Source: Mytilus edulis (taxonomy: Eukaryota; Mollusca; Bivalvia; Mytilida; Mytilidae). From it: DNA of 64,000 bases. Shown here piece after piece: positions 1 to 13,480 of this stretch. The notes under the pieces were generated by a model that did no database searches, had not been told where the DNA came from, and saw only the letters and a list, made by a program, of their open reading frames with translations. The DNA lies in the NCBI RefSeq assembly GCF_963676685.1, contig NC_092350.1:65775674-65839673 (forward strand), given 5' to 3'. Made by a program: the position numbers and the translations under genes. Every line of letters starts with the position of its first letter. The first letter of the stretch is position 1.

Positions 1-33
1 CGACAGACGAAAGTAAAACTTCAAAAAGAGTTA

Positions 34-190
34 TTACCCTTGAAATTATTAACGAAATTATGATAGAGAGTAACTGCAAACAAAAAAAAATCAAAAGAGT
101 GAGACCTCAAAATTACCCTTGAAATTATTGATGAAATAATGATAGAGAGTAACTGCAAACAAAAAAAGATCAACAGAGTGAGCCTCAAAA
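34..190. repeat. Tandem duplication, 79-bp unit x2
   Basis: Two adjacent copies begin TTACCCTTGAAATTATT and carry ATGATAGAGAGTAACTGC in the middle. More degenerate units beginning with variants of TTGCCCTTGAAA continue to about position 560. No coding frame is visible. Confidence 0.7.
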
Positions 191-556
191 TAAGTCAACA
201 TTATCAAAATCGTCACAAGATTCTTTATAAGAGTTTTTGCCCTTGAAAGATGACTTTGATCATTTAATTTTCTTCTTGCAAAAACAACGCTAGATAGAGA
301 GATAATGTACTTGGATTAAATTTTCGGCAAAGAAAGCCACACAACTATCTTAACGAAACCAAAATCTTCACGTAATGATTTATAGAATTTTGCCCTTAAA
401 ATTTTATTTTCTTAATTTTCATAGAAACTAGAAGAGATTAGAACAATCTCTAATGGCAAAGGACCTACAAATAAGTAAACAAAAATGTCAATTAGTATTT
501 ACATCAAAGAGGTGTTGCCTTTAATGAACACTCTTTTAGTTTGTTTCAAAAATTAT

Positions 557-580
557 GATAGATAGATAGATAGATAGATA
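557..580. repeat. (GATA)6 microsatellite
   Basis: Six perfect GATA units follow AATTAT. No associated gene is seen. Confidence 0.9.
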
Positions 581-1949
581 ATTTTCTTAACCAATCATGG
601 TGCCCCAAATTTGAGCTATACAATCAAATGAATTACAAAATAAAGCACAGAAAATGATTAGAATAATTAAAGTACATTTAAACAAAACAAAAAATGAATA
701 CCCATTTACATTAATTAACCTGATATAAACCAAGTTATTGACAAAACATAGTTGTTATGGGTGCCACTGTGACCTGGGGAAATTACATAAATCTTTATAG
801 TTCTAGGTCTATGGGAGACAACTCCTGATCAATATGATATGTAAAGAAAGGAATATCAAATGACAGGTGAAATTGTGCAATTAAAAGTATTTAACAGCAA
901 AATTATCGTTGACTTAAGATTTTCGCGAAAAATCCGTTGTTAGCGATTCAGACTCTTCGGAGCCTCTTGTTGCATAGTAAAGATTAAAAGATTTTTTCTT
1001 TAAATAAGTCCTGGTGTGAATTGAATTCATGGATAATTGGCCGTATCTCTTTGTAGAAGATCTGATAAATGCTCAATAATGACGTCAGCTATACTTCATG
1101 AAATATTTGTACTTGTTCTCCTCCCGAAAAAAATGGTCCCATTTTTCAGATTTTTCTGAATATCTAATTAATCCAAGATTTTTATGAGTTGAAAATATTA
1201 AAACAACACTATATAAATGGCATGCGACCGAACAGCTTTTCGGGATTTACCTCCACCAGCAACGATCAAAGCCGACTATTTGAAAGCCAAGGATGTATAT
1301 ATTACAACAAAGAAACGGTCGATGATCTATATGACTAAAATGGACTTAAAAGGACTTAAAAAAATGTTCAAATCCCTCTAACAAGTCTATGGTCAACTGT
1401 GTCTCAGGGAGTTGAAACGTAACTTTCTTAGTAATTTTTTAAATTAACACCTTTGAACAAATTTGAACATCGATTAAATATGAAGGCGCTGTCCCTGTGA
1501 CAGGAGCTAATAATCGATATTTTATGGTAATTTTTTCTCTCCTAAAAGAATTATCCTAATTTCAAAATATAACGAATTAATTGAACGGATTGATGGACGA
1601 CAAATCAACAAATGTATGGAAGAACATACAACAAAGCAACGCTGGCCAATTGAAAGGGTCGAAATTGGCGTTGGGGAAGGGGGCGTCAACATAGGATTTA
1701 TGCTACAGAAGTGCAGTTGGGGTTTCTAGAACACCACCATTCATATTTTGAAACTGAGGCCTCGTTGACCGAATGGTATAAGCAGTCACATGACGGTATA
1801 CCTAGCCTGTTCACACTGAGGATGTGTTTCCCATCCGGCACGTGAAAGGTGCGACTGTAATGGTAATTGACTATGATTTTCAGTTTTCTTACCGGAGGTC
1901 GGTTGTTTTCTCCATGTATTCCAGCTTCTTTAACCAATAAAAGCTAAAT
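581..1949. other. Intergenic stretch, no gene seen
   Basis: No exon-like frame with splice signals was found. The part at about 1000-1300 is a dispersed repeat that recurs, diverged, at about 20740-21010; shared words include TAATCCAAGATTTT and ATATTAAAACA. From about 1870 it merges into the short mussel element at 1950-2265. Confidence 0.5.
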
Positions 1950-2265
1950 TCCATGAAAACCCGCTGTATTTTTATGATCTGTTTAAAGTCATGAGCCTGT
2001 TGTTCATTGGTTGTCGTTTGTTGGTATGGTTCATAGGTGTTTTTCGTTTCTTGATTTTAATATAGATAATTCCGGTGGTATTCCTCTTTGCATTGATTGA
2101 TACTGGTCATTTTGGGGGCCTTTATAGCTTACTGTACGGTGCGAGCCTAGGCTTCGTAATGAAGACCGTACGTACATTGCCCAATTATTGTTAACTTTTT
2201 ATAAATTGAGTCTTTTATGGAGAGTTGTCTCATTGGCAACCATACCACATCTTCTTATTTATAAT
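1950..2265 (+). repeat. Short mussel element ('GAGTTGTCTCATTGGC' family), long copy
   Basis: It ends GAGAGTTGTCTCATTGGCAA followed by CATACCACATCTTC. The copy extends upstream through words shared with 21770-22095, such as CATTTTGGGGGCC and TTTATAGCTT. An open frame on the minus strand at its start is a by-product of the repeat. Confidence 0.75.
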
Positions 2266-2290
2266 AGTGGTGAAAGTTGTGTCAAACACC

Positions 2291-2315
2291 AATCAATTAA
2301 TCAATCAATCAATCA
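2291..2315. repeat. Imperfect (AATC)n microsatellite
   Basis: AATC units, one broken, directly follow the short element ending near 2265. Confidence 0.7.
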
Positions 2316-2819
2316 GCATGTGAAAATCTGACCATGAAACAAAATTCATAGCAAATCATCCCCCTTTCATGTATTTCTCAGCTAGCACATACAACAATCA
2401 GGAGATCTTTGATTGAAAATCATAAAACATCATACATACAGATATGTAATTGAACGACTCATTGACATTTTAAATTTGTGAAATTGCAACCCATTGATTA
2501 TTTGACAAAAAAGAACCCATTACAACAGCACGTGTTTGTATACCTTCATATATGAAGGAAGCGCTTCATAATGAAAATGTGGTCACGATCAATGTTGGTA
2601 CAGCCCTTAGGCTATATAATTATTAAAAGAAGTATTACATTCTTATAATTACATGTTCATGCTACAACCATGAAATTAACTAAGGGTGGTAAAAGGTTAT
2701 TTTCGTGCAACGTGTTTTGCAATTTTTATTTCACATGCAGCCGTAAAAAAGGTTCGTTATTCACCGTGTTTCGTGAAATCGATAAAAAGATCAACGTGGA
2801 AGACATTTTTTTCATTTCG

Positions 2820-2962
2820 GGGCCTTCATTGGCCTTTTATACCCGACTATGCGATTTGAGTTTTTCTTATTTTTGAAGGCCATACGGTTGTCTATAATTG
2901 CTTACATCCACTTCATTAGAACTTTGGGTAGTATTTGTCTCGTTGGCAATTATACCACATCT
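2820..2962 (+). repeat. Short mussel element, variant subfamily
   Basis: It shares GGGCCTTCATTGGCC, GCTTACATCCACTTCA and CTCGTTGGCAA with the copy at 22815-22950. The tail ATACCACATCTTTAAC links it to the main family. Confidence 0.65.
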
Positions 2963-3369
2963 TTAACTTGACACACATCTATAAAACATAATTTTTTGAA
3001 TTTCATATTGATTTAAAGGAATTTTCGTTTAAACTGGTCCACTTTGTCTTTAAATTGGTTTCAGTAATCTTGGTCGGACTTATTCTTGGTCCGAATTGTC
3101 ATGTCTTACAAACATAGCATATATAAAGAGCCCAATGCTCAACTGAACTCTTGGATGATTTTTATTATAAAATAATTGGTTTCATAGTAAGTGCAACCCA
3201 TGACTTCCTTTTTTGCACTTCATTTATGCATATTCTTTGTGTTTGAGAATCAAGATGGCACAACAATTTGAGTAGCAACTTAGTGTCATTCCACAGCCAA
3301 TGTCTCTCTTAACATCAAATAAAACTTTATAGATCAGGTCAGGAAATGTAATAGGTATTGTAAGTACTT

Positions 3370-3565
3370 AAGATTGAGAATGGAAATGGGGAATGTGCCA
3401 AAGAGGCAAAAACCCGACCACAGAACAGACAACAACAGAAGGTCACCAATAGGTCTTCAATGCAGCGAGAAATTCCCGCACCCGGAGGCGTTCTTTAGCT
3501 GGCCTCTTAACAAATATATATACTAGTTCAGTGATAATGGACGTCATACTGCTATACCTCTTGCC
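3370..3565 (+). repeat. Dispersed element ('GGTCTTCAATGCAGCGAG' family)
   Basis: It begins TTGAGAATGGAAATGGGG, carries CCAAAGAGGCAAAAACCCGA and GGTCTTCAATGCAGCGAG, and ends near CTAGTTCAGTGATAATGG. Other copies lie at 14020-14170 (-), 32605-32765, 36165-36425 (double), 51695-51880 and 52080-52235. Confidence 0.75.
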
Positions 3566-3779
3566 AATGTAGAAAAGTAAACGCATAACAGTACGCACAT
3601 TAAAAGTCAGTTCAAGAGAAGTCCGAGTCCGATGTCAGGAGATGTACCAAAAGAAAATACACAAAATGACAATAATACATAAATAGCAACAGACTACTAG
3701 CAGTTAACTGACGCCAGCTTCAGACCCCAATTAAACTGATTGAAAGATTATGTCTTCATCACGTGAATATCAGGCACAA

Positions 3780-4430
3780 TCCCTTCCGTTAGGAGTTTAG
3801 TACTATACCATCATGAAATATATGAGAGGAGCATAACCCGTGTCATGCCAACAACTGGTTTTTAAATAAATGTGTTTAGTTCCGATGCAAAGACCCTATA
3901 CGTGAATCAATATTAAAGCCAACATATGCTATCTTTAAGACCTGACAACAGAATCGTAAATATATCCCTTCTTAATAAGTCTATTTAAGGTTTTTTTTAG
4001 CCTCTGAGGTGAATACTGACAGTTTTGTACTTTATAAATTAAAGAATATTACCATAACAGATGTGTGGAATACCTGAACGTATAAGAAGTCTGCATGTTG
4101 AACTAAATTTACGAATGATGTCCTTGTACCGATGATAAAATTTAGTAAATGTTTGACTAGTTTGTGAAATAGAAAACCCTGGTGTAATAATTTTTCAGTA
4201 ATACATTAATTTCTCTCGTTAAAATCTAAAACGTTGTTACATACACCAGCGAATCGTAAAAGTTGTGATATATAAACACCGTAAGATGGTAACAAGGGAA
4301 CGTCACCATTTAAAAATAGATAACCTGTTTTGATTGTATCACAAAATTTGAAATGTCTATTTGTTGATAACAAACTACGTAATATAAAAACCCTCATCAT
4401 GGACGAACTTGTCATATATCCGAATTAGTT
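3780..4430 (-). pseudogene. Retroelement polyprotein relic (RT-linked C-terminal part)
   Basis: The clearest frame runs 4206-4415 on the minus strand and contains PSYGVYISQLLRFAG, a signature I recognise from reverse-transcriptase elements abundant in molluscs. Beyond the stop at 4206 the protein-like sequence continues with interruptions (EKLLHQG, then LIKKGYIYDSVV), so several stops and frameshifts have accumulated. Other fragments of the same protein type lie at 18690-18893 and 21024-21245. The exact retroelement clade is not determined. Confidence 0.55.
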
Positions 4431-5059
4431 GAACTAAAATTCTTTATAATTAGGTGCATATTCAGGAATGTCCGGTCTGAATAGGGATATTTTAAAATTC
4501 TATGGATTTTAGTAGGGATAGTGATACTAGAAATAGTTCTTGCAACAACTGTTTGAAGGGCAAAATATGGTAGCAGAAATAATCGCCCTTCATTCTAGGT
4601 CTAAAACAATAGTCTCTTTTATCATTGAGACTATATCCCAAGATACACGAGTGCAAACACTAGATTTATTGTCCATAAAGATGATCGAAACTATGCAAAC
4701 TCCTACCTATTTGATGTTTTGTTAATTTGCTTTTTTTCCTGACTGTGCATCAATTTTTGCTACTGGACGTAAGCAAACAACAACCAATCAGCCATAAAAC
4801 ATATCATTATTTCTCTAGACTTTTTCTATAAAATGTACATATGATAAACATGATAAATGAAGAGATTTCCCGACCGACTTTAACAAATATTGCTAACTTA
4901 TATCGTAAAAAGACAAAGCTTAATATGTATACAAAGTACTTCATATGGCGATTTTGTCACAAGTTGTAAGGTATGTTGTTTTCTGCGACATTTATTAAAT
5001 AAATCAATGACATGTAATTGTGTTTCGTTTTTTCCTTTTATTGTATTCAGAGTTGTTTC

Positions 5060-5280
5060 TTGAAGAGAGGCAAAATATACCAAAGGGATATATAAACTCA
5101 CAAACTTTCAAAACAGAGCCGACAATACCAAGACAAAAACCGAAAAAGACACAACATAAAAACGTAAGACTGATCATGAGCAACAAGAACCCAACAAAAG
5201 CCGCGGGCTATCTCAGGTGCTCAATATTGGTAAGCAGTTTCTGGACCACATGTGACACCCGTTTTGTTGCTCATGTTAGT
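5060..5280 (+). repeat. Dispersed element ('ATGAGCAACA' family)
   Basis: It carries AGGCAAAATATACCAAAGGG, GACACAACATA, GAGCAACAAGAACCCAAC and CACATGTGACACCCGTTTTG. The copies at 17775-17965 and 18900-19175 (minus) follow the same order. The frame spanning it is not a gene. Confidence 0.65.
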
Positions 5281-5627
5281 TGAAACCCAGTGATAAGTCA
5301 AAATCGGTTTGTCATTCGATGAACTGAGGAGGGGATTTTTGTCACATCATTAAATTAAAATTAAAGTAAAATATGTTTACATGGTCATTATTGATTCTTC
5401 CTTACTTATGTTCAAAACGCAATATGTCGGCTTATAAAAATAACTGCACGGAAAAACTAAATGAACTGTCAAAAAAGAAGAACACAATAATACAATGAAA
5501 ACAAGTTGAGATTAGAAGAAATTCGGGAAAAAGTTAAAAACAAAGGTCCATACCAAAATCGCCTTAGGTTTCAAAAGTTGATCATGTTGATTAAAATGTC
5601 GACATGCAGAAATACTTGGAGTATAAA

Positions 5628-5697
5628 AACTCATATGGTTCGACAATACGCGTATGATCGGACCATACGCGTATGGTCCAAATACTCATATGGTCTT
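5628..5697. repeat. Cluster of ATACGCGTAT / TCATATGG palindromes
   Basis: Two copies of ATACGCGTATG, the second inside the palindrome GGACCATACGCGTATGGTCC, are bracketed by ACTCATATGG on both sides. Confidence 0.7.
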
Positions 5698-6424
5698 GAA
5701 CAAATACAATACAATTCTAGCTACTTCCATAGCTTTCTGATTTTTTACTCGTCGCACACATTTTGCATTTTGATCAAAATATGTTTGCACTTTTTATAAC
5801 AAATTTCAACATAATAAAAACCTTCTGTCAAAATCTATTAAAATAAGAAGCATAATAACATGTGTAAACAAGCATTTGAAGGAAACGTGTAAGTTTCGGA
5901 ACTGAAACTAAAAAAGAAAAAAATTGTTGCCTGCATCTTTGAGAACCATTTAGTGAAGAACTTAGAATTCCATTGTTTATATTATGGAAGGATACTGTCC
6001 AATTTTTTAAAAACCCAAAAGTCTTGCCCTATACAAGTACAGTCTTAAATTAAAGGCATATATGTTAATTGTTGTAAATTGTAGTGACAGTTTTATTTTA
6101 TCTCAAATAATGGTCATATTCTATTTTCTATTTTTTTTTTTTTTTGCTTCCCAAATTATAAACTTTCGTCTAAATTATGTATTCTTAATTATTAACAGAG
6201 TGAAAAATAAACCTGATAAACACCAGATTGAATTAATGTTCCGTATGAAGACAAAAATACTCGATCATCCCCAACACCCCCTCCCTCTGCCATCCACTGT
6301 TCTTTGCTCAGAATAGCAAATGGACATAGATAAATGAAAGCTTATTCTGATAACATTAATCATGTTAATCAACATATTTCATTTGCAGTGGATAATGGAA
6401 TTTATCAAAAACCTACATTTACAT

Positions 6425-6544
6425 AGCACTGTAAACAACTAGTAACATAGACATGAGGATATAGATGAAGAAGTGTTATCTCTACCCACAAAACAACTTC
6501 CTCATTTATTAGCCTAACAAGAGAAGGGGAAGTTATCCGTTCAG
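6425..6544 (+). promoter_or_regulatory. Probable non-coding first exon/promoter of MS4A-like copy A
   Basis: The segment has no sustained open frame but matches 23246-23368 at roughly nine bases in ten, including GACATGAGGATATAGATGA, CAACTTCCTCATTT and GGGGAAGTTATCCGTTCAG. Both copies end with the donor CAG|GTAAGACGTG. Each lies upstream of a paralogous gene, which suggests a duplicated 5' UTR exon with nearby promoter. The distance to the start codon is 8.4 kb here and 1.4 kb in copy B. No TATA box can be assigned with confidence. The splice to the coding exon is inferred, not shown. Confidence 0.45.
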
Positions 6545-9379
6545 GTAAGACGTGTTTGATATAAAGATTCCAACACACCAATAAGTGCTACGATATGTCT
6601 CCACTCGATATAGTTAAATGTTGATACTTGAAGCCCCAGGCTGTTTCAAAAGAAGTACTGACTTTTTCATTTTTTAGGTTATAATCTATCATTCCAAGTA
6701 AGGAAAAAAATAAGACGTTTAATAATGCGACTATTTTCAGAAAATTAAATATAATTGTAATTTTGAAAAAGTGGTTTTTTTTGGAGGGGGGATGTCATTG
6801 TGGTATAATCATGTTCCTGATGATTCTGTTGGTTCATTTTATAGACATGAAATTAAAGATAATTAACATATCAATTAAGAATTGAATGATTCTTTTTAAA
6901 AATTCATTAGGGTGTAAAATTCTTGACCGAAGTGTATTCTGTGTGAATTCTCAAAATGAGCACACGGTTAACGCTTTTAAGAAATAAATGCTTCTCTTTG
7001 TAATTTTATTGGAATGTAAAGTGTTGAGCGAAGCACATTTTACATGAAGCGTTTTAATTCTTAAAATGTAATGCATGATCAACTTTTCATACACCAATGA
7101 AATAAAAATAATAAGCATTCAATTATTATAATACAGTTTATTCTTATAAGACCATACACAAAAACATCCAGTTTTGTTTTGTAATAACCTGTGCACTTTT
7201 GAAGAAACACATGTCATTACGAATGCAACATTTCATTTTGGTACGAAGATACATTTTTGAATGACGCGCAATTGTTGTTAGTCAATCAAACTAACGAATT
7301 TTTGTAAAATATACAAGTCATGGTATACTATTTTTTTATACCTGTTTATCTAACTATTTTTCCAGTTAAATATATATGTATTAAGAATTATTCATTCGTA
7401 TGTAGCAACATTTTAGGCGAAAACCTACACATGGTGTATGAATCTTCATGTGTAAAAGATATTCCGTAGCTTTCTTTTCCAAACATGATTGGGTGTTATG
7501 GATGGAGTTTCCAGAATGTAGAATGATGGAAAAGGTGCATAATATAAAGTCGAGACATACTAAAAAATAGAGAAAAAAAGATTTAAAATAATTCAGCAAA
7601 AAAAAATAAAAAAATAAGTCCTTAGTATTGAGAAAAGATACTATCCGCCAGAAAAATCAAAGAAAACAGAAATGAAGGACCTTATTCACACCCTGATAAA
7701 GGCAACAGTAATATACTGATGTTCAATAGTCATAATTCAATAAAAAAAATACAAATCCGCGTAACAAACTAAAACCAAAGTAAAAACATCTTATAGAAAT
7801 AAAAATAACAGAACAACAGAAGTACTGAACTTTAAAAAAAAAAAATAAATAATAAAACCCGCCAACATACATAGAACCTGACTATTTGATATTAATGTCA
7901 TAGTCCTGACTTCGAACAGGACACATATGGCGGGTTGAACCTGGTTTTATGGCAATGTTAAAAAATACCGCTTGAAGAGCTTGCACCGGTTGTCTACACT
8001 TAATTTTTATATGTCCAAGCTTATAATTTTTATATAATTTTTAAAATTTTTCTTTTCATCTTGTGGAATCGTTATATACTCCGATATTAGCACGACAAGA
8101 ATAAAACAAGGATACTAGTGCAGCAGTGAAATCTGAAACGATTCTTAGAGTTTGAAAACACCCAAAGAACACACAGCTAGGAATGTTTTTTAAAATGAAA
8201 GAACAATTATGTGTTAGAGTTATATTTTGAACATGCCGGAAGAAAATTGTAAGGTTGAATTTCTATTAAAATGAGTTTTTGAGCGTTATGTAGTGTGAAA
8301 GACAAAATTCACTGATACACTAAAATGTTATTTATAATTATCACGGTATTTTTCACATAAATGAATGATCAAAACATTTTTGTTAAAAGAGACAATAACT
8401 ATATTTTAAATGTTTAAAATTAGAATTATTAAGTTGCTGTGCTAAACACGATTGTCACCGCTTTCCCTAAATTACAGGATAATAACAAAACCCTTCATTT
8501 GCGGATTTTTACCAAAACAATACTCTCTGGTATTTACTTTATAAAAAACAACTTTCATTTGAAACATTTCTTATTCGATTTACAAGAAATTCTTAATTTA
8601 GATAGACCACACCAATCTGTTACACAATTTATGTAATTCCGGAAAAGCGGTTCGAGACGTTTATTATAATTTACATGTAATCCTCATTCCGTTCGGTTCT
8701 AGCACCGTGCAAGTTATTCATTTTTTTTTTATTTCACTTTCGTCGTTTTATCTGTCCTTACACTTATTTTATATGTGCATTGTTGTAAATTCCATTTTTT
8801 TATATCTGAAATCCAGAGAGATTTTAAAAAAAATTGTTTATCATTGTTTACATTGTGTTAAATCGTTTAAAGATATTCCGGATCTGTTTTCAAACATTTC
8901 CTAAAAATGTCACACTTATGAAGTCAAGTGCCAAGATATGGAAATCGTCCTTAGATTGGCTTGAATGGTTTATTTGTTTTTGACTGGCAAGGGCAAGTAA
9001 CTTTATGTTGAAGCTATAGGAAAGATGACATATATTTGAAGATTGAAGACGAGGTAAAATACCAAATACCTTGTTGTAAATCATACACTAGCAAACAAAA
9101 TCTTATTTGTTATAAACAAGAATTGATGGACGGAGGAGAAAATCTATAGCACTTGCATAATTTCACCTGCTAGAGGCACATCTAGAATGACAACCCAATC
9201 AGACTGGTATTTCTGTACTTTTTGTAAGAACAAATAACATACAAGACTGCACAAAAATGAATAAAAAGACATTTTCATGAAAAAATATTTGAACATAGAA
9301 ATAATAAATACAATTTAGTAAAATATAACATGTATAACGATTGAACAGCACTCAATATTGTCTGTAAACTTAACAATAT

Positions 9380-9645
9380 TGAACTAGATGTGCAGTGTTG
9401 TTATTTGTTGATGTGGTTCATAAATGTTTCTCGTTTTTCGTTTTTTATACATGTATAAATTTATAAATTAGATCGTTGGTTTTCTTGTTTGGATGGTTTT
9501 CCACTAGTCATTTATAGCTTGCTGTTCGTTGAGAACCAAGTTTATGTGTTGAAGAACATACTTTGACCTATAATGGGTTACTTCTACAAACTATGACTTG
9601 GATAGAGAGCTCTCTCATTGGCACTCAAACCACATTTTCTCATTC
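9380..9645 (+). repeat. Short mussel element
   Basis: It carries TTGTTGATGTGGTTCATAAA, TTTCTCGTTTTTCG, TTATAGCTTGCTGTTC and the diverged end AGCTCTCTCATTGGCACTCA. Confidence 0.75.
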
Positions 9646-10329
9646 CTATTGCAATATTTAGTCGGGCAGAAATTAAAAACTATTGTTCTTTGTTACAAAT
9701 TTAACTTCAATTTACAAGGTTTTTCAGTTTAAAGAATATTCAGTTATTATAGAAGTTAGTTTCTTATATGTTTATTTCGTAACATATGTAGACCAAAAAG
9801 ATTAATAAAATAAAATTGCGCCCGTATCTAGAGCGTGCAAGGGCAATGCTGATCAACATATTCAAAATGTGTATCAAATGCGTTTAAAAGCCAAGGATAC
9901 ATTGAAAAACTTTATGACAAACAAGGACTGTTAAATATAAAAATCTAACAGGTCAACGTTGCCTATATAATTTCAAACTTTATTAAAGGACAATTTATCA
10001 GTATTGACTTCTGAGCTGAATATAACCTCTATAATACAATACTACTAAATATAATAGCTGACTCATTAAGGAAAGGTCAAGGTCAAGTTCTAAATTTTGA
10101 ATTTTCCTTGTTTTGAGATTTTCTCCGACACTTTTAAAGATATACATTAAAGAACAAGTGCAAAATGTTTGCTTTATTTCAATGAAGATATGTTACATTT
10201 GGTCTGATACAATTAAATGGCATCTTATAGGAGTTAGTGCCCCTGAAATGTCTTAATATAAGGTTATTTTATTATAACTTCAACTAAGTTCATTATAAAG
10301 CCATATGACCTTGTACAAAAGGTTAGGTG

Positions 10330-10625
10330 AGACATGACCTTGAAAAATGACAACCGGAAGTGACCTTGAGAAAACCGAAAGTAGCTATTTTGCACTTTTT
10401 GCATATCAAAGTACTCAGAATCCATATATTTTGTAACTTAAATACATTAACTTATCACTCAAGACTAGAAAATTAATGACTTTCTGTAAACCGGAAGTGG
10501 TCAATTATATCCCGGTTTACAGGCAAAAGTATATAGAAACTATATATTTTTGGAATCAGTGTGAAAGAAGCTATCATATGAGACCGAAAGTAACATTTAC
10601 TAAACCGGAAGTAGCATATGATCGC
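10330..10625. repeat. Diverged tandem units around CCGGAAGT
   Basis: ACCGGAAGT occurs near 10352, 10491 and 10602, with degenerate ACCGAAAGT between. Surrounding words such as TATATATTTTTGGAATCA suggest decayed units of about 110-140 bp. Confidence 0.5.
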
Positions 10626-10996
10626 CTTTAGTTCACTTTCAAGCATATCAAAACCATTATTTATCGCATCAGTCTGAAGAAACTAGCTTCTTTTCAAAAT
10701 TTCTTTGATGTGGAAAGGCCTTCAACTGTTCTCTGAACAATTGGTTTTTAATTATAGTCAGATTTTGTTTTCGGATTTTTGCTTTCCTAACAATAAACAT
10801 TCGTCTATTGTTTAAATGAAACGACTAACCGACAAAAAAAATACGTTTCATTTTGCTCAAATATTTTAATGTATTTTGATACAAAATGTGCTCATCAAGC
10901 ACATAGGGATATCAATAGATTTTGCTTTTATATTCCAACTATGGTCACTTTGGTTACTCAGGTCAGTAGTTCGGTTAACGTATGTTGATTAATAAT

Positions 10997-11342
10997 TTAA
11001 GGATGTACTAAGGTGAGGTTTTTAAAAAAAATATGTATGTAAAACACTGAGAAGTCTGAACATTGTTTTACATACGATACAAGGTAAAGAATTTGCCCCA
11101 TAACACCTATTTATCTTTTAACATAAGACTTAATAGCTCATTAAAGATCATTTGACAAAAAATTTTCTTTTTTTTTTATTTGAGACCCAAATAATACCAA
11201 TGCATTTATAAGGTAGAAGTCCGAGTCAGCCTATTCCTGCCATATTTTAGTCAACTATCTCGAAAAGGAGCTCCATGACCTATCAATATGTTTAGCATAT
11301 TTTCATTTTAATTTTACCTTAGCCCACACAGTACATCCCTAA
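10997..11342. mobile_element. MITE-like element with TTAAGGATGTACT ends
   Basis: The left end TTAAGGATGTACTAAGGTGA is mirrored at the right end by AGTACATCCCTAA, with CCTTAG just inside. The 346-bp interior has no coding frame. Confidence 0.6.
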
Positions 11343-12666
11343 GCACCGATAGAAATAAAACAGCTAAACTGCAATTATGATATATAAAAAAAAACTGAAA
11401 AGAATATATGAATAAGAATATGGAATTAAATTGCCAATGAAATACACTACCATCAGCTATAACGTTACGTAAATATTAGCAACTGTAGGTAACTGTTTAA
11501 CATTAAGCAATGAGGTAAATTCATACCTCATAGAAACCTATAAAAGTTCCCGATATGATACAATTCATACGAGAAAACACTAGCATTGATCTATGCAACA
11601 ATTTACGAAATATTAATATGATATTCAGCTACACATCAAAACATCCAAAATACAGACTCGTTACTTGAGACAGACAGATACAGAAGGTGGTTAGTATGTT
11701 TACAGGCGCCAAGAAGTCACCCTTACACTTAACCATTTTTTTCAGACCTTTCCACAAAATCTAATTGGTTAACATCAAAACTAAAACTGAACAGCACTCT
11801 CTTAGAATTGTTCTGTTATATAACTGTCAGAACTGCTTATCAAATAATATTATCTATCTTATTTGGAAAGTTCTAAACAAATTCAATTAAAACAGCTCTC
11901 TGAACATTTTTATAACGGATTTAGTTTAGACAGGATTCTCCCATTCGTCTCAACTCAGCTGATTCCGTACCTTCATCTAACGATAGAAGGAGAGAAGCGG
12001 ATTCTACCGAGGATTGCCGAATGAGGATTTTCCGTGAAATGCAGATCTTTAGTTTAAAAATAAATAGTTACAATAAATACAATCTCTGAATATAAGATTT
12101 AATACCAAATTATATTCCCATGGTCAGGTTTAATAAATTATCGATGTCAAATATTTCAATCAGGTCAAATTACACATGACATAAGAAATTCAGATAATTT
12201 ATCCAAGCTTTCACAAACTAAAGACACTCCGATCTATACAGTTTTGTTCTCATTACTATTACCTTAACTCTAAAAAATATTTTAACACTGTTTGATCCAA
12301 AGTACAGGAAATAACTGTTCATCAAAGTATTTAAAAAGCAGAACAAATAACAGGTGAACTTCATATACCGTCAAAAACAATTTCTTAATCCCCTTTCCAG
12401 AATAATTAATCGACGTCTAATAATGAAACTCAATCTATTTACATTTCTCCCATTATTATAATTGAACTAGGATATTAAAAATTATCACATACACCCATTC
12501 ATATAACAGTATTGCAGTGTAAAACTCCAGTTAGATAACAAGGTAAAGATCAATTTATTTCGAAATGCAATCACACATCCTCAGTTAGTAAACCAAGTAG
12601 AAAGATACATGTAATCTGTCCTCTTCAGGTCAGACTTTTTAAACAGCCGCATTGAGTGTTACTCTT

Positions 12667-12844
12667 AACCAACAGATTTTTGCGACCGATTTATTTTTCG
12701 CGAGTTTCGCGAGTAGAAAAATATCGCGAATATATATCGTCATGAATATGTAAAACATGGATTTTTTTTTTGGAAATTTGAGAACCGCGAAAAGGCTAGA
12801 AAGGGCTGGACTCGAAATAAAGTATACGCGAAAATAAGTTGGTT
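12667..12844. mobile_element. MITE with AACCAAC...TTTTCGCG inverted ends, copy 1
   Basis: The left end AACCAACAGATTTTTGCG pairs with the right end CGCGAAAATAAGTTGGTT. The interior has several TTCGCG words. A second copy is at 25434-25626. Confidence 0.7.
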
Positions 12845-13299
12845 TTCCATGTTCCTATTCGAATAAATACGCTAGATGTGTCCTGTGTTAATCTCCTTTA
12901 ATTGAAGACTTATGATCAATAAATATAAAGGTAAAGGTTGCAGTCGTAAATGCGCTTCAAAATTATTGAAAGTAACTTAAAAATCGAGTGCAAAATTAAT
13001 GATCATATTTTAGACCTGTTCGTTAGTATTTTAGACAAAAGTGCGCTAAAACTACATGACTATGTCATTACATTTCCTTTTCTTTAGATATACTAGACTT
13101 ATCAGTGGGTTCACCACACGTTCGTTTCGTCAGAAAACTCACATTAAAAAAAATGAGAAAAGGAGCGGGAGGTCTGGCGGATCCTTGCAATTGTGCTAAA
13201 ATCAACTATGGCAATCTTTAGATTGGTGTAGCTTGGTGTGTATAAAAAGTAAAATCATGAAAAATCTGAACTCCGAGGAAAGTTCAAAACGGAGAGAGC

Positions 13300-13480
13300 C
13301 TAATCAAATGGCAAGATCAAAAGCTCAAACACACCAAACGAATTGATAACAACTGTTATATTCCTAACTTCTAACAGGCATTTTCCAATGTAAAAATGGT
13401 TGATTGAACCTAGTTTATAGGGATGTAAAAGTAAAGAGCCAAGTTGAATAGATATCACTAAAAAACACGGTAAAAAAATT
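13300..13480. repeat. Dispersed repeat ('AATGGCAAGATCAAAAGCTC' type)
   Basis: It contains AATCAAATGGCAAGATCAAA, ACAGGCATTTTCCAATGTA and AACCTAGTTTATAG. Similar words recur at 22950-23060. A 122-codon minus-strand frame covers it but appears to be a by-product. Confidence 0.5.

Noticed and set aside
1698..1937. 79-codon minus-strand frame
   Set aside because: It falls in the upstream part of a short dispersed mussel element; no domain or splice context.
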